DNA from: Qipengyuania sp. JC766
Lineage (GTDB): Bacteria; Pseudomonadota; Alphaproteobacteria; Sphingomonadales; Sphingomonadaceae
Direction: 5' to 3'
Assembly: GCF_040717445.1 (NCBI RefSeq)
Contig: NZ_JBFEFL010000001.1
Coordinates: 310,001-374,000 of the forward strand
DNA: 64,000 nt
Part shown: positions 1-9,768 of the stretch, in pieces
Layout of the letters: each line of letters opens with the position of its first letter
How positions within the stretch are numbered: position 1 is the first letter of the stretch
Program-made: the position numbers and the translations under genes
The notes under the pieces: model-generated
Database searches by the model: none
Told to the model about the DNA's origin: nothing
The model's input: the letters and a program-made list of their open reading frames with translations, nothing else

Positions 1-1
1 C

Positions 2-514
2 TTCATCTTCGAGGACGAAGTCAAGGGCGGCAACATTCCGCGCGAGTACATTCCCTCGGTCGAGAAGGGCATTCGCGAGCAGGCCGAAAGCGGCTATCTC
101 GTCGGCTTCCCGATCATCGACTTCACGGTTCGTCTCGTGGACGGCGCCTATCACGACGTCGACTCCAGCACCGTGGCGTTCGAGATCACCGGACGCGGCG
201 CGATGCGCGAAGCGGCGGAGCGTGGTGGCATCAAGCTGCTCGAACCGGTGATGAAGGTGGAAGTCGTGACTCCGGAGGATTACCTCGGTGACGTCATCGG
301 CGACCTCAACAGCCGTCGTGGCCAGATCCAGGGTACCGACACGCGCGGCAACGCGCAGGCGGTCGAGGCATTCGTGCCGTTGGCGAACATGTTCGGCTAC
401 GTGAACGAACTGCGGTCCTTCACCCAGGGCCGGGCTCAGTACACGATGCAGTTCAGCCACTACGAGGAAGTGCCGGCCAACGTCGCGCAGGAAGTCAAGG
501 AGAAGCTTGCCTAA
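2..514 (+). CDS. fusA: Elongation factor G, C-terminal part (cut by window edge)
   Basis: The frame is open from base 2 to the TAA at 512-514, giving the last 170 residues of EF-G, the GTPase that translocates tRNA and mRNA on the ribosome. Visible stretches such as [16 protein letters not shown] and NSRRGQIQG are typical of EF-G domains IV and V; the GTPase domain lies outside the window. tuf follows 92 bases downstream on the same strand, the usual str-operon order, so rpsL and rpsG are expected just upstream. The start codon is not visible. Confidence 0.97.
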   Translation, partial: FIFEDEVKGGNIPREYIPSVEKGIREQAESGYLVGFPIIDFTVRLVDGAYHDVDSSTVAFEITGRGAMREAAERGGIKLLEPVMKVEVVTPEDYLGDVIGDLNSRRGQIQGTDTRGNAQAVEAFVPLANMFGYVNELRSFTQGRAQYTMQFSHYEEVPANVAQEVKEKLA

Positions 515-532
515 GCCAGGCAACAGGTCTAG

Positions 533-565
533 GGGCGGCGCCTTGATAAGCGGGCGCCCGCCTTT
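533..565 (+). terminator. Weak terminator-like hairpin between fusA and tuf
   Basis: GGGCGGCGCC (533-542) and GGGCGCCCGCC (552-562) can pair with one bulge around a 9-base loop and are followed by TTT. The U-run is short, so this may be a partial terminator or an mRNA processing hairpin that sets the fusA to tuf ratio. This is inference from structure only. Confidence 0.35.
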
Positions 566-606
566 CTCCCGCAGAATATCAAATCCAGACAGAGGTAAAT
601 TGAGAA

Positions 607-1782
607 ATGGCGAAGGAAAAATTCGAGCGTAACAAGCCGCACTGCAACGTCGGCACTATCGGTCACGTCGACCACGGCAAGACCACTCTTACCGCCGCCA
701 TCACGAAGGTGATGGGTTCGGCCGTGGACTTCGCCAACATCGACAAGGCTCCGGAAGAGCGCGAGCGCGGCATCACGATCTCGACCGCGCACGTCGAGTA
801 CGAAACCGACAAGCGCCACTATGCGCACGTCGATTGCCCGGGTCACGCCGACTACGTGAAGAACATGATCACCGGTGCTGCTCAGATGGACGGCGCGATC
901 CTGGTCGTGAACGCCGCCGACGGTCCGATGCCGCAGACCCGTGAGCACATCCTGCTCGCTCGTCAGGTCGGCGTGCCGCAGCTGGTCGTGTACCTGAACA
1001 AGGTCGACCAGGTCGACGACGAAGAGCTGCTCGAACTCGTCGAACTGGAAGTTCGCGAACTGCTGAGCGACTACGACTTCGACGGCGACAACATTCCGAT
1101 CGTCAAGGGTTCGGCTCTCGCCGCGCTCGAAGACCGCGATCCGGAAATCGGCGAGAACTCGATCAAGGCTCTCATGGACGCCGTCGACGAGTACATTCCG
1201 CAGCCGGAGCGTCCGGTCGACCAGGCGTTCCTCATGCCGATTGAAGACGTGTTCTCGATCTCGGGTCGTGGTACGGTTGTGACCGGCCGTGTCGAAACCG
1301 GCGTTGTGAACGTGGGCGACGAAGTCGAAATCGTCGGCATCAAGGACACCACCAAGACGACCGTCACGGGCGTCGAGATGTTCCGCAAGCTGCTCGATCG
1401 CGGTGAAGCCGGCGACAACATCGGTGCCCTGATCCGCGGTGTCGCGCGTGAAGACGTCGAGCGTGGCCAGGTTCTGGCCAAGCCGGGTTCGGTCACGCCG
1501 CACACCGAATTCAGCGCCGAAGTCTACGTCCTGTCGAAGGACGAAGGTGGCCGTCACACGCCGTTCTTCGCCAACTACCGTCCGCAGTTCTACTTCCGCA
1601 CGACCGACGTGACGGGCGAAGTGATCCTGCCGGAAGGCACCGAGATGGTGATGCCGGGCGACAACGTGACGATCGACGTCAAGCTGATCGCTCCGATCGC
1701 CATGGACGAAGGTCTTCGCTTCGCAATTCGCGAAGGTGGCCGCACCGTCGGTTCGGGCGTCGTCTCGAAGATCACCAAGTAG
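607..1782 (+). CDS. tuf: Elongation factor Tu
   Basis: This 391-residue protein is EF-Tu, the GTPase that carries aminoacyl-tRNA to the ribosomal A site. The G1 loop GHVDHGKTT lies near residue 19, DCPGHADY (G3) near residue 80 and NKVD (G4) near residue 135, followed by the two beta-barrel domains with [16 protein letters not shown]. Length matches the family (about 390-396). ATG 607 is preceded by an AGAGG Shine-Dalgarno in the short gap after fusA. A strong intrinsic terminator follows, so this is the end of the str operon. Confidence 0.98.
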   Translation: MAKEKFERNKPHCNVGTIGHVDHGKTTLTAAITKVMGSAVDFANIDKAPEERERGITISTAHVEYETDKRHYAHVDCPGHADYVKNMITGAAQMDGAILVVNAADGPMPQTREHILLARQVGVPQLVVYLNKVDQVDDEELLELVELEVRELLSDYDFDGDNIPIVKGSALAALEDRDPEIGENSIKALMDAVDEYIPQPERPVDQAFLMPIEDVFSISGRGTVVTGRVETGVVNVGDEVEIVGIKDTTKTTVTGVEMFRKLLDRGEAGDNIGALIRGVAREDVERGQVLAKPGSVTPHTEFSAEVYVLSKDEGGRHTPFFANYRPQFYFRTTDVTGEVILPEGTEMVMPGDNVTIDVKLIAPIAMDEGLRFAIREGGRTVGSGVVSKITK

Positions 1783-1815
1783 TCCGTCACGCCCCAGGGG
1801 CGTGCGGTACGAAAC

Positions 1816-1847
1816 GGCCCGGTTCCCTGTGGGAGCCGGGCCTTTTC
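1816..1847 (+). terminator. Intrinsic terminator after tuf
   Basis: GGCCCGGTTCCC (1816-1827) pairs with GGGAGCCGGGCC (1831-1842) through 12 base pairs, including one G-T pair, with a 3-base loop, and is followed by TTTT. It lies 34 bases after the tuf stop and separates the str operon from the S10 operon. Confidence 0.85.
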
Positions 1848-1931
1848 AATGCAGGTCGGCGATTTGGTCGAAGCTGCGGGCCGGGTTGTCGCGGAATTGA
1901 AATTATCGACCCCGCTGGCGCAATTCGGGGG

Positions 1932-1960
1932 TTGCTTCAACGAGGCGTTCCCCATATACG
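1932..1960 (+). promoter_or_regulatory. Putative sigma-70 type promoter of the S10 operon
   Basis: TTGCTT (1932-1937) and TATACG (1955-1960) are separated by exactly 17 bases. The bases around the -10 (CCCATATACGCGCC) resemble the strong tRNA/ribosomal promoters of alphaproteobacteria. Transcription would begin near 1967, leaving a leader of about 140 bases before rpsJ. It lies between the tuf terminator and rpsJ, the right place for the S10 promoter. Confidence 0.6.
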
Positions 1961-2012
1961 CGCCGCCTAAGGCGGAGATTCGTCTTCGTCGCAACGAAAT
2001 TCATTGAAGGCC

Positions 2013-2060
2013 GCCCGTTCCGGATTTTTCGGAAACAAGCGGGGCGGGCCTTTATTTTTT
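2013..2060 (+). terminator. Terminator-like hairpin (possible attenuator) in the rpsJ leader
   Basis: GCCCG (2013-2017) can pair with CGGGC (2045-2049), and the inner TTCCG (2018-2022) with CGGAA (2030-2034). An almost pure T-run follows at 2051-2060. It stands between the predicted promoter and the rpsJ start 47 bases further on, so full termination here would silence the operon. Regulated attenuation is the simplest reading. The ligand, if any (for example a ribosomal protein), cannot be told from sequence. Confidence 0.5.
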
Positions 2061-2106
2061 GTGGGCCGGCAACGGCCTGTTGGCTCTTTCTCATCGGTAG
2101 TTGGAC

Positions 2107-2418
2107 ATGGAAGCCCAGAATATTCGCATTCGCCTCAAGGCGTTCGATCATCGCGTACTCGACCAGGCAACCGGCGAAATCGCCGAGACCGCCCGTCGTA
2201 CAGGCGCGCTCATTCGTGGCCCCATTCCGATGCCGACGAGAATCGAGAAGTTCACCGTGAACCGCGGTCCGCACATCGACAAGAAGTCGCGTGAGCAATT
2301 CGAGGTTCGCACCTACAAGCGGCTGCTCGATATCGTGCAGCCTAACGCCCAGACGGTCGACGCACTGATGAAGCTCGATCTTGCTGCCGGCGTCAACGTG
2401 GAAATCAAGCTGGCTTGA
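2107..2418 (+). CDS. rpsJ: 30S ribosomal protein S10
   Basis: This 103-residue protein is S10 of the 30S head. It begins [19 protein letters not shown], and [20 protein letters not shown] is the conserved loop reaching into the subunit. The start at 2107 is preferred over an in-frame TTG two codons earlier because the family begins with MEAQ or MNGQ. It is the first gene of the S10 cluster. An unusually long gap of 304 bases separates it from rplC. Confidence 0.97.
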   Translation: MEAQNIRIRLKAFDHRVLDQATGEIAETARRTGALIRGPIPMPTRIEKFTVNRGPHIDKKSREQFEVRTYKRLLDIVQPNAQTVDALMKLDLAAGVNVEIKLA

Positions 2419-2722
2419 TTGTCCACTCCGGGGCAACCCGGAAAAACGTCCTTCCGGTTGGACGCTAAATGACCGGCCAGGTTTCAAGGGGCCAGGCAAC
2501 TGGTGCCGATACCCGGTCCAGGCCGGGTGACGAAATAGGGATACCGCCGCATCCATGCGGGTCTGCGTCCCCCGTCTCGCCTCCGATGCCGCTCCGGCTC
2601 GGTCGCACTCTGCCCGGACGGGGCGATGCAGCAAAAATTGAAAAACAGGAGCCCGGTCGAGTATCGGCAGGGCTTCGCAAGCACCCGGATGGGCCGGGTG
2701 CCTCTGTTGAGGAGTAGTAACG
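2419..2722 (+). promoter_or_regulatory. Structured 304-base gap between rpsJ and rplC
   Basis: No convincing gene is seen here. A 6-bp stem with a GCAA tetraloop, TCCGGG-GCAA-CCCGGA, lies at 2427-2442. A second perfect 8-bp stem, GCACCCGG/CCGGGTGC, lies at 2681-2701 just before the rplC ribosome binding site (GAGGAG near 2710). A weak promoter candidate, TTGAAA (2638-2643) with TATCGG 18 bases on, would start a transcript just before the second stem. These suggest separate control of rplC-onward genes; this is inference. Confidence 0.4.
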
Positions 2723-3589
2723 ATGCGCACAGGCGTTATCGCAAAGAAAGTCGGGATGACCCGCCTCTTTCAGGAGGATGGACGGCACGTGCCCGTGACC
2801 GTTCTCGCCCTGGAAGAATGCCAGGTTGTTTCGCACCGTACCGAAGAGCGTGACGGCTATTTCGCGGTCCAGCTCGGTGCGGGTGAAGCGAAGCAGAAGA
2901 ATGTCGCCAAGCCGCAGCGCGAGCATTTCGCCAAGGCCGAAGTGCCCCTGAAGATGCGAGTGGCGGAATTCCGTGTCGATGGCGAGGATGGTCTCCTCCC
3001 GGTCGGTGCGCGGATCTCGGCCGAGCATTTCATCGCTGGCCAGAAGGTCGACATCACCGGTCACACGCAGGGCAAAGGCTTTGCCGGCGCCATGAAGCGC
3101 TGGGGCTTCGGTGGTCTGCGCGCGACGCACGGTGTGTCCCTCTCGCACCGTTCGCACGGTTCCACCGGTAACCGCCAGGATCCCGGTCGCGTCTTCAAGG
3201 GCAAGAAGATGGCCGGTCACATGGGTGACCGCCAGCGTACGCAACAGAACCTCGAAATCGTGCGCACCGACGCCGATCGCGGCCTGCTCTTCGTGAAGGG
3301 CTCCGTGCCGGGTCACAAGAACAGCTGGCTTGTCGTGCGCGATGCGGTCAAGGCGCGGCAGCCGGAAGAGCTTCCGTTCCCCGGCGTCATGTATCGCAAC
3401 CGTGAAGAGTTCGACCACGAAGAGGCCGATGCCGGTCTGGTCGAAAGCGCTGCGGAAGAAGCGGTGAACCCGGAAGTTTCGGTCGAGCAGCAGGAAAAGC
3501 TGATGCAGCAGCAGGACGCTGGTGCGGATGCGGATACCGGCGGCGCCGATGATACCAACACCACGCCCAGCGCGGACAAGGAGTCCTGA
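2723..3589 (+). CDS. rplC: 50S ribosomal protein L3 with acidic C-terminal tail
   Basis: L3 is a primary 23S rRNA-binding protein near the peptidyl transferase centre. The core (about residues 1-220) begins [16 protein letters not shown] and contains [17 protein letters not shown] and the loop [27 protein letters not shown]. Residues about 225-288 form an acidic, Gln-rich low-complexity tail absent from the E. coli protein (209 residues). A GAGGAG ribosome binding site precedes ATG 2723. The gene ends 3 bases before rplD. Confidence 0.97.
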   Translation: MRTGVIAKKVGMTRLFQEDGRHVPVTVLALEECQVVSHRTEERDGYFAVQLGAGEAKQKNVAKPQREHFAKAEVPLKMRVAEFRVDGEDGLLPVGARISAEHFIAGQKVDITGHTQGKGFAGAMKRWGFGGLRATHGVSLSHRSHGSTGNRQDPGRVFKGKKMAGHMGDRQRTQQNLEIVRTDADRGLLFVKGSVPGHKNSWLVVRDAVKARQPEELPFPGVMYRNREEFDHEEADAGLVESAAEEAVNPEVSVEQQEKLMQQQDAGADADTGGADDTNTTPSADKES

Positions 3590-3592
3590 TCG

Positions 3593-4216
3593 ATGAAGGT
3601 CAAGGTCCAGAAGATCGACGGCAAGGCTGCCGGTGATGTAGAGCTCAACGATGCCGTTTTCGGTGTCGAGCCCCGCGCCGACATCCTGCATCGCGTCGTG
3701 ACATGGCAGCTGTGGAACCGTCGCGAGACGGCACGCCCGACGCGCGAGCGGTCGGACGTGGCCCGCACCGGCAAGAAGTTCGGTCGTCAAAAGGGATCGG
3801 GTGGCGCACGCCATGGCGATCGCGGCGCTCCGATCTTCATCGGCGGCGGCAAGGCCCACGGTGCCCGCAAGCGCGACTTCAACATGTCGCTCAACAAGAA
3901 GATCCGGGCTCTCGGCCTGCGCATGGCGCTGTCCAGCAAGGCCCAGGACGGTTTGGTAATCGTCGACAGCCTCGAGCTGAAGGATGCCAAGACCAAAGCC
4001 GTCGCCGACGTTTTCGGCAAGAACGGCTGGAGCGGCAAGGTCCTCGTGATCGACGGCGAAACCGTGAATGACGGCTTCAAGAAGGCAGCCGGCAACCTCA
4101 AGGGTGTCAACGTGCTCCCGGCGATGGGTGCCAATGTCTACGACATCCTCAACCACGACACGCTGGTCCTCACCAAGGACGCTGTCGAAAAGCTGGAGGC
4201 GCGCTTCAATGGCTAA
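3593..4216 (+). CDS. rplD: 50S ribosomal protein L4
   Basis: L4 (207 residues) is an early 50S assembly protein lining the exit tunnel; in E. coli it also represses the S10 operon. The central basic loop, [27 protein letters not shown] in part, is the conserved tunnel extension. It begins 3 bases after rplC and overlaps rplW by 8 bases (4209-4216), so the two are probably translationally coupled. Whether L4 autoregulation exists here is unknown. Confidence 0.97.
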   Translation: MKVKVQKIDGKAAGDVELNDAVFGVEPRADILHRVVTWQLWNRRETARPTRERSDVARTGKKFGRQKGSGGARHGDRGAPIFIGGGKAHGARKRDFNMSLNKKIRALGLRMALSSKAQDGLVIVDSLELKDAKTKAVADVFGKNGWSGKVLVIDGETVNDGFKKAAGNLKGVNVLPAMGANVYDILNHDTLVLTKDAVEKLEARFNG

Positions 4217-4517
4217 GAAGCAGGAAATCGACGCGCGTCACTACGATGTGATCGTCGCCCCGCACATCACCGAGAAGAGCACGCTCGCGTCCGAAAAGAA
4301 CGCGGTCGTCTTCAAGGTGGCGAACGATGCCACCAAGCCCGCGATCAAGGAAGCGGTCGAGGCTCTGTTCGGTGTGAAGGTCACGGGCGTGAACACGCTC
4401 GTGATGAAGGGCAAGACCAAGCGCTGGAGGGGCAAGCCCTACAAGCGCACCGATGTGAAGAAGGCGATCGTCACGCTCGCCGAGGGTGACTCCATCGACG
4501 TCACCAGCGGACTGTGA
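4209..4517 (+). CDS. rplW: 50S ribosomal protein L23
   Basis: L23 (102 residues) sits at the tunnel exit and docks trigger factor and SRP. The conserved pattern [15 protein letters not shown] near the start and [14 protein letters not shown] near residue 70 identify it. ATG 4209 is inside the end of rplD (8-base overlap). The longer open frame upstream of it is only the shadow of rplD. Confidence 0.96.
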   Translation: MAKKQEIDARHYDVIVAPHITEKSTLASEKNAVVFKVANDATKPAIKEAVEALFGVKVTGVNTLVMKGKTKRWRGKPYKRTDVKKAIVTLAEGDSIDVTSGL

Positions 4518-4531
4518 GGGGCTAGGACACC

Positions 4532-5368
4532 ATGGCACTCAAGAATTACAAACCGACGAGCCCCGCACGCCGCGGACTGGTGCTGGTCGACAAGTCGGGC
4601 CTGCACAAGGGTGGCCCGATCAAGTCGCTCACCGAAGGCAAGCGCAAGACGGGCGGCCGCAATAACAAGGGCCACGTCACGTCGCGCGGGATCGCCGGCG
4701 GTCACAAGCAGAAGTACCGCTTCATCGACTTCAAGCGTCGCAAGTGGGACGTGGAAGGCACCGTCGAGCGGATTGAATACGATCCCAACCGGACGGCCTT
4801 CATCGCTCTCATCAAGTACGCCGACGGTGAACTAGCCTACATCATCGCCCCGCAGCGCGTTGCTGTCGGCGACAAGGTCATCGCTGGCGAACGCGTCGAC
4901 ACGAAGCCTGGCAATGCCATGCTTCTTGGTCAGATGCCGGTCGGCACGATCATCCACAACGTGGAGATGAAGCCAGGCAAGGGCGGACAGATCGCCCGTT
5001 CGGCCGGCGCCTACGTCCAGCTCGTCGGTCGTGACCGCGGGATGGTCATCGTGCGCCTCAACAGCGGCGAACAACGTTATCTGCGTGCGGATTGCATGGG
5101 CACGGTTGGCGCGGTTTCGAACCCCGACAACCAGAACCAGAACTTCGGCAAGGCCGGTCGCACGCGCTGGAAGGGCCGTCGTCCGCTGACCCGCGGTGTG
5201 GCGAAGAACCCGGTCGATCACCCCCATGGTGGTGGTGAGGGCAAGACCTCCGGTGGCCGTCATCCGGTTACCCCGTGGGGCAAGCCCACGAAGGGTGCCC
5301 GTACCCGCAAGAACAAGCAGACGGACAAGTTCATCATCCGTTCGCGCCACGCGAAGAAGAAGAGGTAA
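4532..5368 (+). CDS. rplB: 50S ribosomal protein L2
   Basis: L2 (278 residues) is needed for subunit joining and peptidyl transfer. Conserved stretches [39 protein letters not shown] and the C-terminal [20 protein letters not shown] are visible; the last contains the His implicated in activity. Length matches the family (about 273-280). It follows rplW by 14 bases and is 6 bases before rpsS. Confidence 0.98.
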   Translation: MALKNYKPTSPARRGLVLVDKSGLHKGGPIKSLTEGKRKTGGRNNKGHVTSRGIAGGHKQKYRFIDFKRRKWDVEGTVERIEYDPNRTAFIALIKYADGELAYIIAPQRVAVGDKVIAGERVDTKPGNAMLLGQMPVGTIIHNVEMKPGKGGQIARSAGAYVQLVGRDRGMVIVRLNSGEQRYLRADCMGTVGAVSNPDNQNQNFGKAGRTRWKGRRPLTRGVAKNPVDHPHGGGEGKTSGGRHPVTPWGKPTKGARTRKNKQTDKFIIRSRHAKKKR

Positions 5369-5374
5369 GCGCAC

Positions 5375-5650
5375 ATGGCACGTTCCGTCTGGAAGGGCCC
5401 GTTCGTGGAGCTCAGCCTTCTTAAGAAGGCCGAAACCGCGCAGGAAGCCAGCAGCACCAAGCCGATCAAGACCTGGTCGCGTCGCAGCACGATCCTGCCG
5501 CAGTTCGTCGGGCTCACGTTCAACGTATACAACGGGCACAAATTCATCCCCGTTTCGGTTTCGGAAGAAATGGTCGGCCACAAGCTCGGCGAATTCGCGC
5601 CCACGCGCACGTTCCCGGGTCACGCTGCCGACAAGAAGGGTAGCCGCTGA
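5375..5650 (+). CDS. rpsS: 30S ribosomal protein S19
   Basis: S19 (91 residues) forms part of the 30S head with S13. [18 protein letters not shown] at the start, [19 protein letters not shown] and the [15 protein letters not shown] stretch are diagnostic. It overlaps rplV by one base (TGATG at 5648-5652), indicating coupled translation. Confidence 0.98.
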   Translation: MARSVWKGPFVELSLLKKAETAQEASSTKPIKTWSRRSTILPQFVGLTFNVYNGHKFIPVSVSEEMVGHKLGEFAPTRTFPGHAADKKGSR

Positions 5651-6027
5651 TGGGCAAGGCAAAGAACCCCCGCCGCGTTGGCGAGAACGAGGCTCTGGCC
5701 GTGGGCACGCAGATTCGCGGCTCCGCCCAGAAGCTGAACCTCGTCGCCGAACTGATCCGCGGCAAGAAGGCCGAAGAGGCGCTGAACATCCTCAGCTTCT
5801 CGCGCAAGGCCATGGCGAAGGACGCGCAGAAGGTGCTCGCATCCGCGATCGCCAATGCGGAGAACAACCACGACCTGGATGTGGACGCGCTCGTCGTGGC
5901 CGAAGCCAGCGTGGGCAAGTCGATCACCATGAAGCGGTTCCATACGCGCGGTCGCGGTAAGTCGACCCGCATCCTGAAGCCGTTCAGCAAGCTGCGCATC
6001 GTCGTGCGCGAGCAGGAAGAGGCGTAA
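5650..6027 (+). CDS. rplV: 50S ribosomal protein L22
   Basis: L22 (125 residues) contacts all 23S domains and lines the exit tunnel opposite L4. The signature [19 protein letters not shown] and the tunnel hairpin region [18 protein letters not shown] are visible. Start ATG 5650 overlaps the rpsS stop. One base separates it from rpsC. Confidence 0.97.
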   Translation: MGKAKNPRRVGENEALAVGTQIRGSAQKLNLVAELIRGKKAEEALNILSFSRKAMAKDAQKVLASAIANAENNHDLDVDALVVAEASVGKSITMKRFHTRGRGKSTRILKPFSKLRIVVREQEEA

Positions 6028-6028
6028 G

Positions 6029-6724
6029 ATGGGCCAGAAGAGCAATCCGATCGGTCTGCGCCTGCAGATCAACCGCACCTGGGACAGTCGCTGGTACGCC
6101 GAAGGGCGCGACTATGCGAACCTCCTCAAGGAAGACATCGAGATCCGCAAGCACATCATCGAATCGCTGCCGCAGGCCGCGATCTCGAAGGTGGTGATCG
6201 AGCGTCCGGCCAAGCTGTGCCGCGTTTCGATCTATGCTGCGCGCCCCGGTGTGATCATCGGCAAGAAGGGCGCGGACATCGAGAAGCTTCGCTCGAAGCT
6301 GTCGCGTATGACAGCCAGCGAAGTGAAGCTGAACATCGTCGAGATCCGCAAGCCGGAAATCGATGCCAAGCTCGTCGCGCAGGGTATCGCCGACCAGCTG
6401 ATCCGCCGCGTTGCGTTCCGCCGTGCGATGAAGCGCGCGATGCAGTCCGCCATGCGTCTGGGTGCCGAAGGCATCAAGATCGTCTGCGGCGGTCGTCTCG
6501 GCGGCGCGGAAATCGCGCGTGTCGAACAGTATCGCGAAGGCCGCGTCCCGCTTCACACGCTGCGTGCGAACGTGGATTACGCCGAAGCCGAAGCGCTCAC
6601 CGCGTACGGGATCATCGGCATCAAGGTCTGGGTCTTCAAGGGCGAAATCCTCGGTCACGATCCGACCGCACAGGATCGCCTGATGATGGAAGCGCAGACG
6701 TCCGGCGTTCGCCCGGCTCGCTGA
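6029..6724 (+). CDS. rpsC: 30S ribosomal protein S3
   Basis: S3 (231 residues) is at the mRNA entry site of the 30S subunit. It begins [23 protein letters not shown]; the KH domain motif [13 protein letters not shown] lies near residue 75 and the C-terminal domain has [26 protein letters not shown]. Length is normal for the family. Confidence 0.98.
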   Translation: MGQKSNPIGLRLQINRTWDSRWYAEGRDYANLLKEDIEIRKHIIESLPQAAISKVVIERPAKLCRVSIYAARPGVIIGKKGADIEKLRSKLSRMTASEVKLNIVEIRKPEIDAKLVAQGIADQLIRRVAFRRAMKRAMQSAMRLGAEGIKIVCGGRLGGAEIARVEQYREGRVPLHTLRANVDYAEAEALTAYGIIGIKVWVFKGEILGHDPTAQDRLMMEAQTSGVRPAR

Positions 6725-6735
6725 GGTAGTTAGAC

Positions 6736-7170
6736 ATGCTGCAACCTAAGAAGAGAAAATACCGCAAGGCATTCAAGGGCCGGATCAAGGGTGATGCCAA
6801 GGGCGGCACCACGCTGAACTTCGGTTCCTACGGCCTCAAGGCACTCGAGCCGGAGCGGATCACCGCCCGCCAGATCGAAGCGGCCCGCCGCGCGATCACG
6901 CGTCACATCAAGCGCCAGGGTCGTCTCTGGATCCGCGTCTTCCCGGACGTGCCGGTTTCGCAGAAGCCTGCCGAAGTCCGTCAGGGTAAGGGCAAGGGTT
7001 CCGTCGAGTACTGGGCCGCGCGCGTGAAGCCGGGCCGTATCCTGTTCGAACTGGACGGCGTTGCCGGCCCGCTGGCTGCCGAAGCATTCGAACGCGCCGC
7101 TATGAAGCTGCCCGTCAAGACGAAGGTCGTGGCGCGCTTCGGCGACACGAGCCACCTGGAGCGTAACTGA
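6736..7170 (+). CDS. rplP: 50S ribosomal protein L16
   Basis: L16 (144 residues) helps position A-site tRNA. It begins [19 protein letters not shown] and has [26 protein letters not shown], both conserved. It shares one base with rpmC (TGATG at 7168-7172). Confidence 0.97.
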   Translation: MLQPKKRKYRKAFKGRIKGDAKGGTTLNFGSYGLKALEPERITARQIEAARRAITRHIKRQGRLWIRVFPDVPVSQKPAEVRQGKGKGSVEYWAARVKPGRILFELDGVAGPLAAEAFERAAMKLPVKTKVVARFGDTSHLERN

Positions 7171-7382
7171 TGAGCAAGATCGAAGACCTTCGCCAGAAGA
7201 GCGACGACCAGCTCGGCGAACAGCTGACCGAACTGAAGCGCGAAGCATTCAACCTGCGCTTCCAGTCGGCCACGAACCAGCTCGAAGCACCGAGCCGGAT
7301 CAAGGAGGTGCGCCGCACCATCGCCCGCATCAAGACGCTCCAGAGCGAGCGCGCCGCTGCCGCGGCGAAGGAAAAGGCCTGA
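7170..7382 (+). CDS. rpmC: 50S ribosomal protein L29
   Basis: L29 (70 residues) lies at the tunnel exit beside L23. The two-helix pattern with [35 protein letters not shown] is typical. The start overlaps the rplP stop by one base and the stop is 4 bases before rpsQ. Confidence 0.96.
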   Translation: MSKIEDLRQKSDDQLGEQLTELKREAFNLRFQSATNQLEAPSRIKEVRRTIARIKTLQSERAAAAAKEKA

Positions 7383-7386
7383 CACT

Positions 7387-7686
7387 ATGCCCAAGCGAAT
7401 CCTGACCGGGACCGTCACGTCGGACAAGACCGACAAGACCGTGACCGTTCTCGTGGAGCGCAAGGTGAAGCACCCGCTTTACGGGAAAATCATCCGCCGC
7501 TCGAAGAAGTACCACGCCCATGACGAAGCCAACGAGTACACGCTCGGCGACGTCGTCCGGATCGAGGAGACCAAACCGATCTCCAAGACGAAGACCTGGA
7601 TGGTGAAGGATCGTGTGATCGCCGGCGGCGTACAGGCGGTCGAAGCGGACCTCGACGTCGAGGCTGCGAACAACGAGATCGGCTGA
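7387..7686 (+). CDS. rpsQ: 30S ribosomal protein S17
   Basis: S17 (99 residues) is an OB-fold primary binder of 16S r[30 protein letters not shown] at the start and the [29 protein letters not shown] stretch (given in part) identify it. About 15 C-terminal residues, acidic and beyond the S17 core, are an extension relative to E. coli (84 residues). A 67-base gap follows before rplN. Confidence 0.96.
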   Translation: MPKRILTGTVTSDKTDKTVTVLVERKVKHPLYGKIIRRSKKYHAHDEANEYTLGDVVRIEETKPISKTKTWMVKDRVIAGGVQAVEADLDVEAANNEIG

Positions 7687-7753
7687 GGCCGTAGACAGAC
7701 GTAGGAACTGCCGGGCGAGTGTTCCGGCAAGCCAGTGAGAAGGAACCGGATCG

Positions 7754-8122
7754 ATGATCCAGATGCAATCCAATCTCGACGTCGCGGACAACAGCGGCGC
7801 CAAGCGCGTCCAGTGCATCAAGGTACTGGGCGGCTCCAAGCGCCGGTTCGCAAGCGTCGGGGACGTGATCGTGGTTTCCGTGAAGGAAGCCCAGCCACGT
7901 GCCAAGGTCAAGAAGGGCGACGTTCACCGCGCGGTGATCGTGCGCACCCGCAAGGACGTCCGCCGTCCCGACGGGAGCGTCATTCGCTTCGACAGCAATG
8001 CCGCCGTTCTCGTGAACAAGAGCGAAGAGCCGATCGGCACGCGTATCTTCGGCCCGGTCGTCCGCGAACTGCGCGGCAAGGGCTTCATGAAGATCATCTC
8101 GCTCGCGCCGGAGGTGCTGTAA
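7754..8122 (+). CDS. rplN: 50S ribosomal protein L14
   Basis: L14 (122 residues) forms part of the subunit interface. The start [28 protein letters not shown] and the end [12 protein letters not shown] are diagnostic (each given in part). AGAAGGAA about 10 bases upstream is the ribosome binding site. It overlaps rplX by one base (TAATG at 8120-8124). This is the first gene of the spc portion; no separate promoter is obvious. Confidence 0.97.
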   Translation: MIQMQSNLDVADNSGAKRVQCIKVLGGSKRRFASVGDVIVVSVKEAQPRAKVKKGDVHRAVIVRTRKDVRRPDGSVIRFDSNAAVLVNKSEEPIGTRIFGPVVRELRGKGFMKIISLAPEVL

Positions 8123-8442
8123 TGGCTGGTGCAAAGATCAAGAAGGGTGACAGCGTCGTCGTCCTGTCCGGCAAGGACAAGGGCAAGACGGGTACCGTCA
8201 CCAAGGTGATGCCGAAGGATGGCAAGGTGCTCGTCGAGGGCATCAATGTTGCGACGCGTCACCGCAAGCCGAGCCAGGCCAACCCGCAGGGTGGCATCGA
8301 CCGTTTCGAAGCGCCGATGCACATTGCGAAGGTTGCCGTGGCCGATCCCAAGGACGGCAAGCCCACCCGTGTTCGCTTCGAGGAGCGCGACGGGAAGAAG
8401 GTGCGTGTCGCCGCGAAATCCGGGGAGACCATCGATGGCTGA
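8122..8442 (+). CDS. rplX: 50S ribosomal protein L24
   Basis: L24 (106 residues) is an assembly initiator with a KOW motif ([20 protein letters not shown], residues about 7-26). ATG 8122 overlaps the rplN stop; the longer open frame upstream is a shadow of rplN. It overlaps rplE by 8 bases (8435-8442). Confidence 0.96.
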   Translation: MAGAKIKKGDSVVVLSGKDKGKTGTVTKVMPKDGKVLVEGINVATRHRKPSQANPQGGIDRFEAPMHIAKVAVADPKDGKPTRVRFEERDGKKVRVAAKSGETIDG

Positions 8443-9019
8443 TTACAAGCCCCGCATGCGCCAGCGCTACGACGACGAGATCGTCAAGGCGATGACCGAG
8501 AAGTTCGGTTACAAGAACCGGCTCGAAGTTCCGCGTCTCGAGAAAGTCACGCTCAACATGGGCGTTGGCGAAGCCAGCCAAGACAAGAAGAAGGTCCAGA
8601 CGGCAGCCGAGGAAATGGAGCGTATCGCCGGCCAGAAGCCGGTGATCACCAAGGCGAAGAAGTCGATCGCGCAGTTCAAGCTCCGCGAAGGCATGCCGAT
8701 CGGTTGCAAGGTGACCTTGCGCCGCGAACGCATGTACGAATTCGTCGACCGTCTGGTGACGATCGCCATGCCGCGCATCCGCGACTTCCGCGGCCTGAAC
8801 CCGAAGAGCTTCGACGGGCGCGGCAACTACGCGATGGGTCTCAAGGAACAGATCGTGTTCCCCGAGATCAGCTACGACAAGATCGAGAAGGTGCGTGGGA
8901 TGGACATCATCGTCACCACCACCGCCAAGACCGACGAGGAAGCGCGTGAACTGCTTCGTCTGTTCGGTTTCCCGTTCCCGGCCGAAGCAAAGGCCGACGA
9001 AGAGAAAGAGGCCGCGTGA
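8435..9019 (+). CDS. rplE: 50S ribosomal protein L5
   Basis: L5 (194 residues) binds 5S rRNA in the central protuberance. [41 protein letters not shown] (given in part) and IPRI-like [21 protein letters not shown] are family features. ATG 8435 lies inside the end of rplX, so the two genes are probably coupled. The C-terminus has a short Glu/Lys/Ala tail. Confidence 0.97.
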   Translation: MADYKPRMRQRYDDEIVKAMTEKFGYKNRLEVPRLEKVTLNMGVGEASQDKKKVQTAAEEMERIAGQKPVITKAKKSIAQFKLREGMPIGCKVTLRRERMYEFVDRLVTIAMPRIRDFRGLNPKSFDGRGNYAMGLKEQIVFPEISYDKIEKVRGMDIIVTTTAKTDEEARELLRLFGFPFPAEAKADEEKEAA

Positions 9020-9055
9020 GCGGCCCCCGAGACCTGAGGAAGAGAGCTTAAGTCC

Positions 9056-9361
9056 ATGGCGAAACTGAGTTCCATCAACAAGAACGAGCGACGCAAGCAG
9101 CTCGTGAAGAAGTATGCGGCGAAGTACGAGAAGTTGAAGGCGATTGCCGACGACGAATCGCTCGACGAGAGCGAGCGGCTGATCGCCCGTCTCAAGATGG
9201 CGGAAATCCCGCGCAACGCGAACCCGACCCGCGTGCGCAACCGCTGTTCCACCACCGGCCGCCCGCGCGGCTATTATCGCAAGTTCGGCATCAACCGCAT
9301 CGAACTGCGCAATCTCGGCAACAAGGGCCTGATTCCGGGCCTGACCAAGTCGAGCTGGTGA
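9056..9361 (+). CDS. rpsN: 30S ribosomal protein S14, zinc-independent type
   Basis: S14 (101 residues) of the 30S head. The long form is present, with [20 protein letters not shown] near the C-terminal half and only a single Cys, so the CxxC zinc sites of the short C+ form are absent. ATG 9056 lies 36 bases after rplE. Confidence 0.96.
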   Translation: MAKLSSINKNERRKQLVKKYAAKYEKLKAIADDESLDESERLIARLKMAEIPRNANPTRVRNRCSTTGRPRGYYRKFGINRIELRNLGNKGLIPGLTKSSW

Positions 9362-9372
9362 GGATTCGATAG

Positions 9373-9768
9373 ATGGCAATGACCGATCCCCTGGGTGACA
9401 TGCTCACCCGCATCCGCAACGGGCAGCAGGCGAAGAAGGATTCCGTCCTTTCGCCCGCGTCCAAGCTGCGTGCGAACGTGCTCGAGGTTCTCCAGCGTGA
9501 AGGCTACATCCGTGGCTATTCCGAAGACGAGAGCGGCAAGCACCCGCAGCTGCGGATCGAACTGAAGTATTTCGAAGGCGAACCTGCGATCAAGCACGTC
9601 GCCCGTGTCTCCAAGCCTGGACGTCGCGTCTATTCGGGTTCCAAGGAACTCCCGACGGTGCGCAACGGCCTTGGCATCACCATCGTCTCGACGCCCAAGG
9701 GCGTGCTTTCGGATATCGAAGCGCGCAACGAAAACGTCGGCGGCGAAGTGCTGGCGGAGGTGTTCTGA
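9373..9768 (+). CDS. rpsH: 30S ribosomal protein S8
   Basis: S8 (131 residues) binds the central domain of 16S rRNA; in E. coli it represses the spc operon. The start [19 protein letters not shown] and the end [21 protein letters not shown] are typical. It overlaps rplF by one base (TGATG at 9766-9770). Confidence 0.97.
   Translation: MAMTDPLGDMLTRIRNGQQAKKDSVLSPASKLRANVLEVLQREGYIRGYSEDESGKHPQLRIELKYFEGEPAIKHVARVSKPGRRVYSGSKELPTVRNGLGITIVSTPKGVLSDIEARNENVGGEVLAEVF

Noticed and set aside
2469-2717. Possible 82-codon gene between rpsJ and rplC
   Set aside because: No ribosome binding site, Pro/Gly/Arg-rich composition and overlap with stem-loops suggest leader RNA rather than protein.
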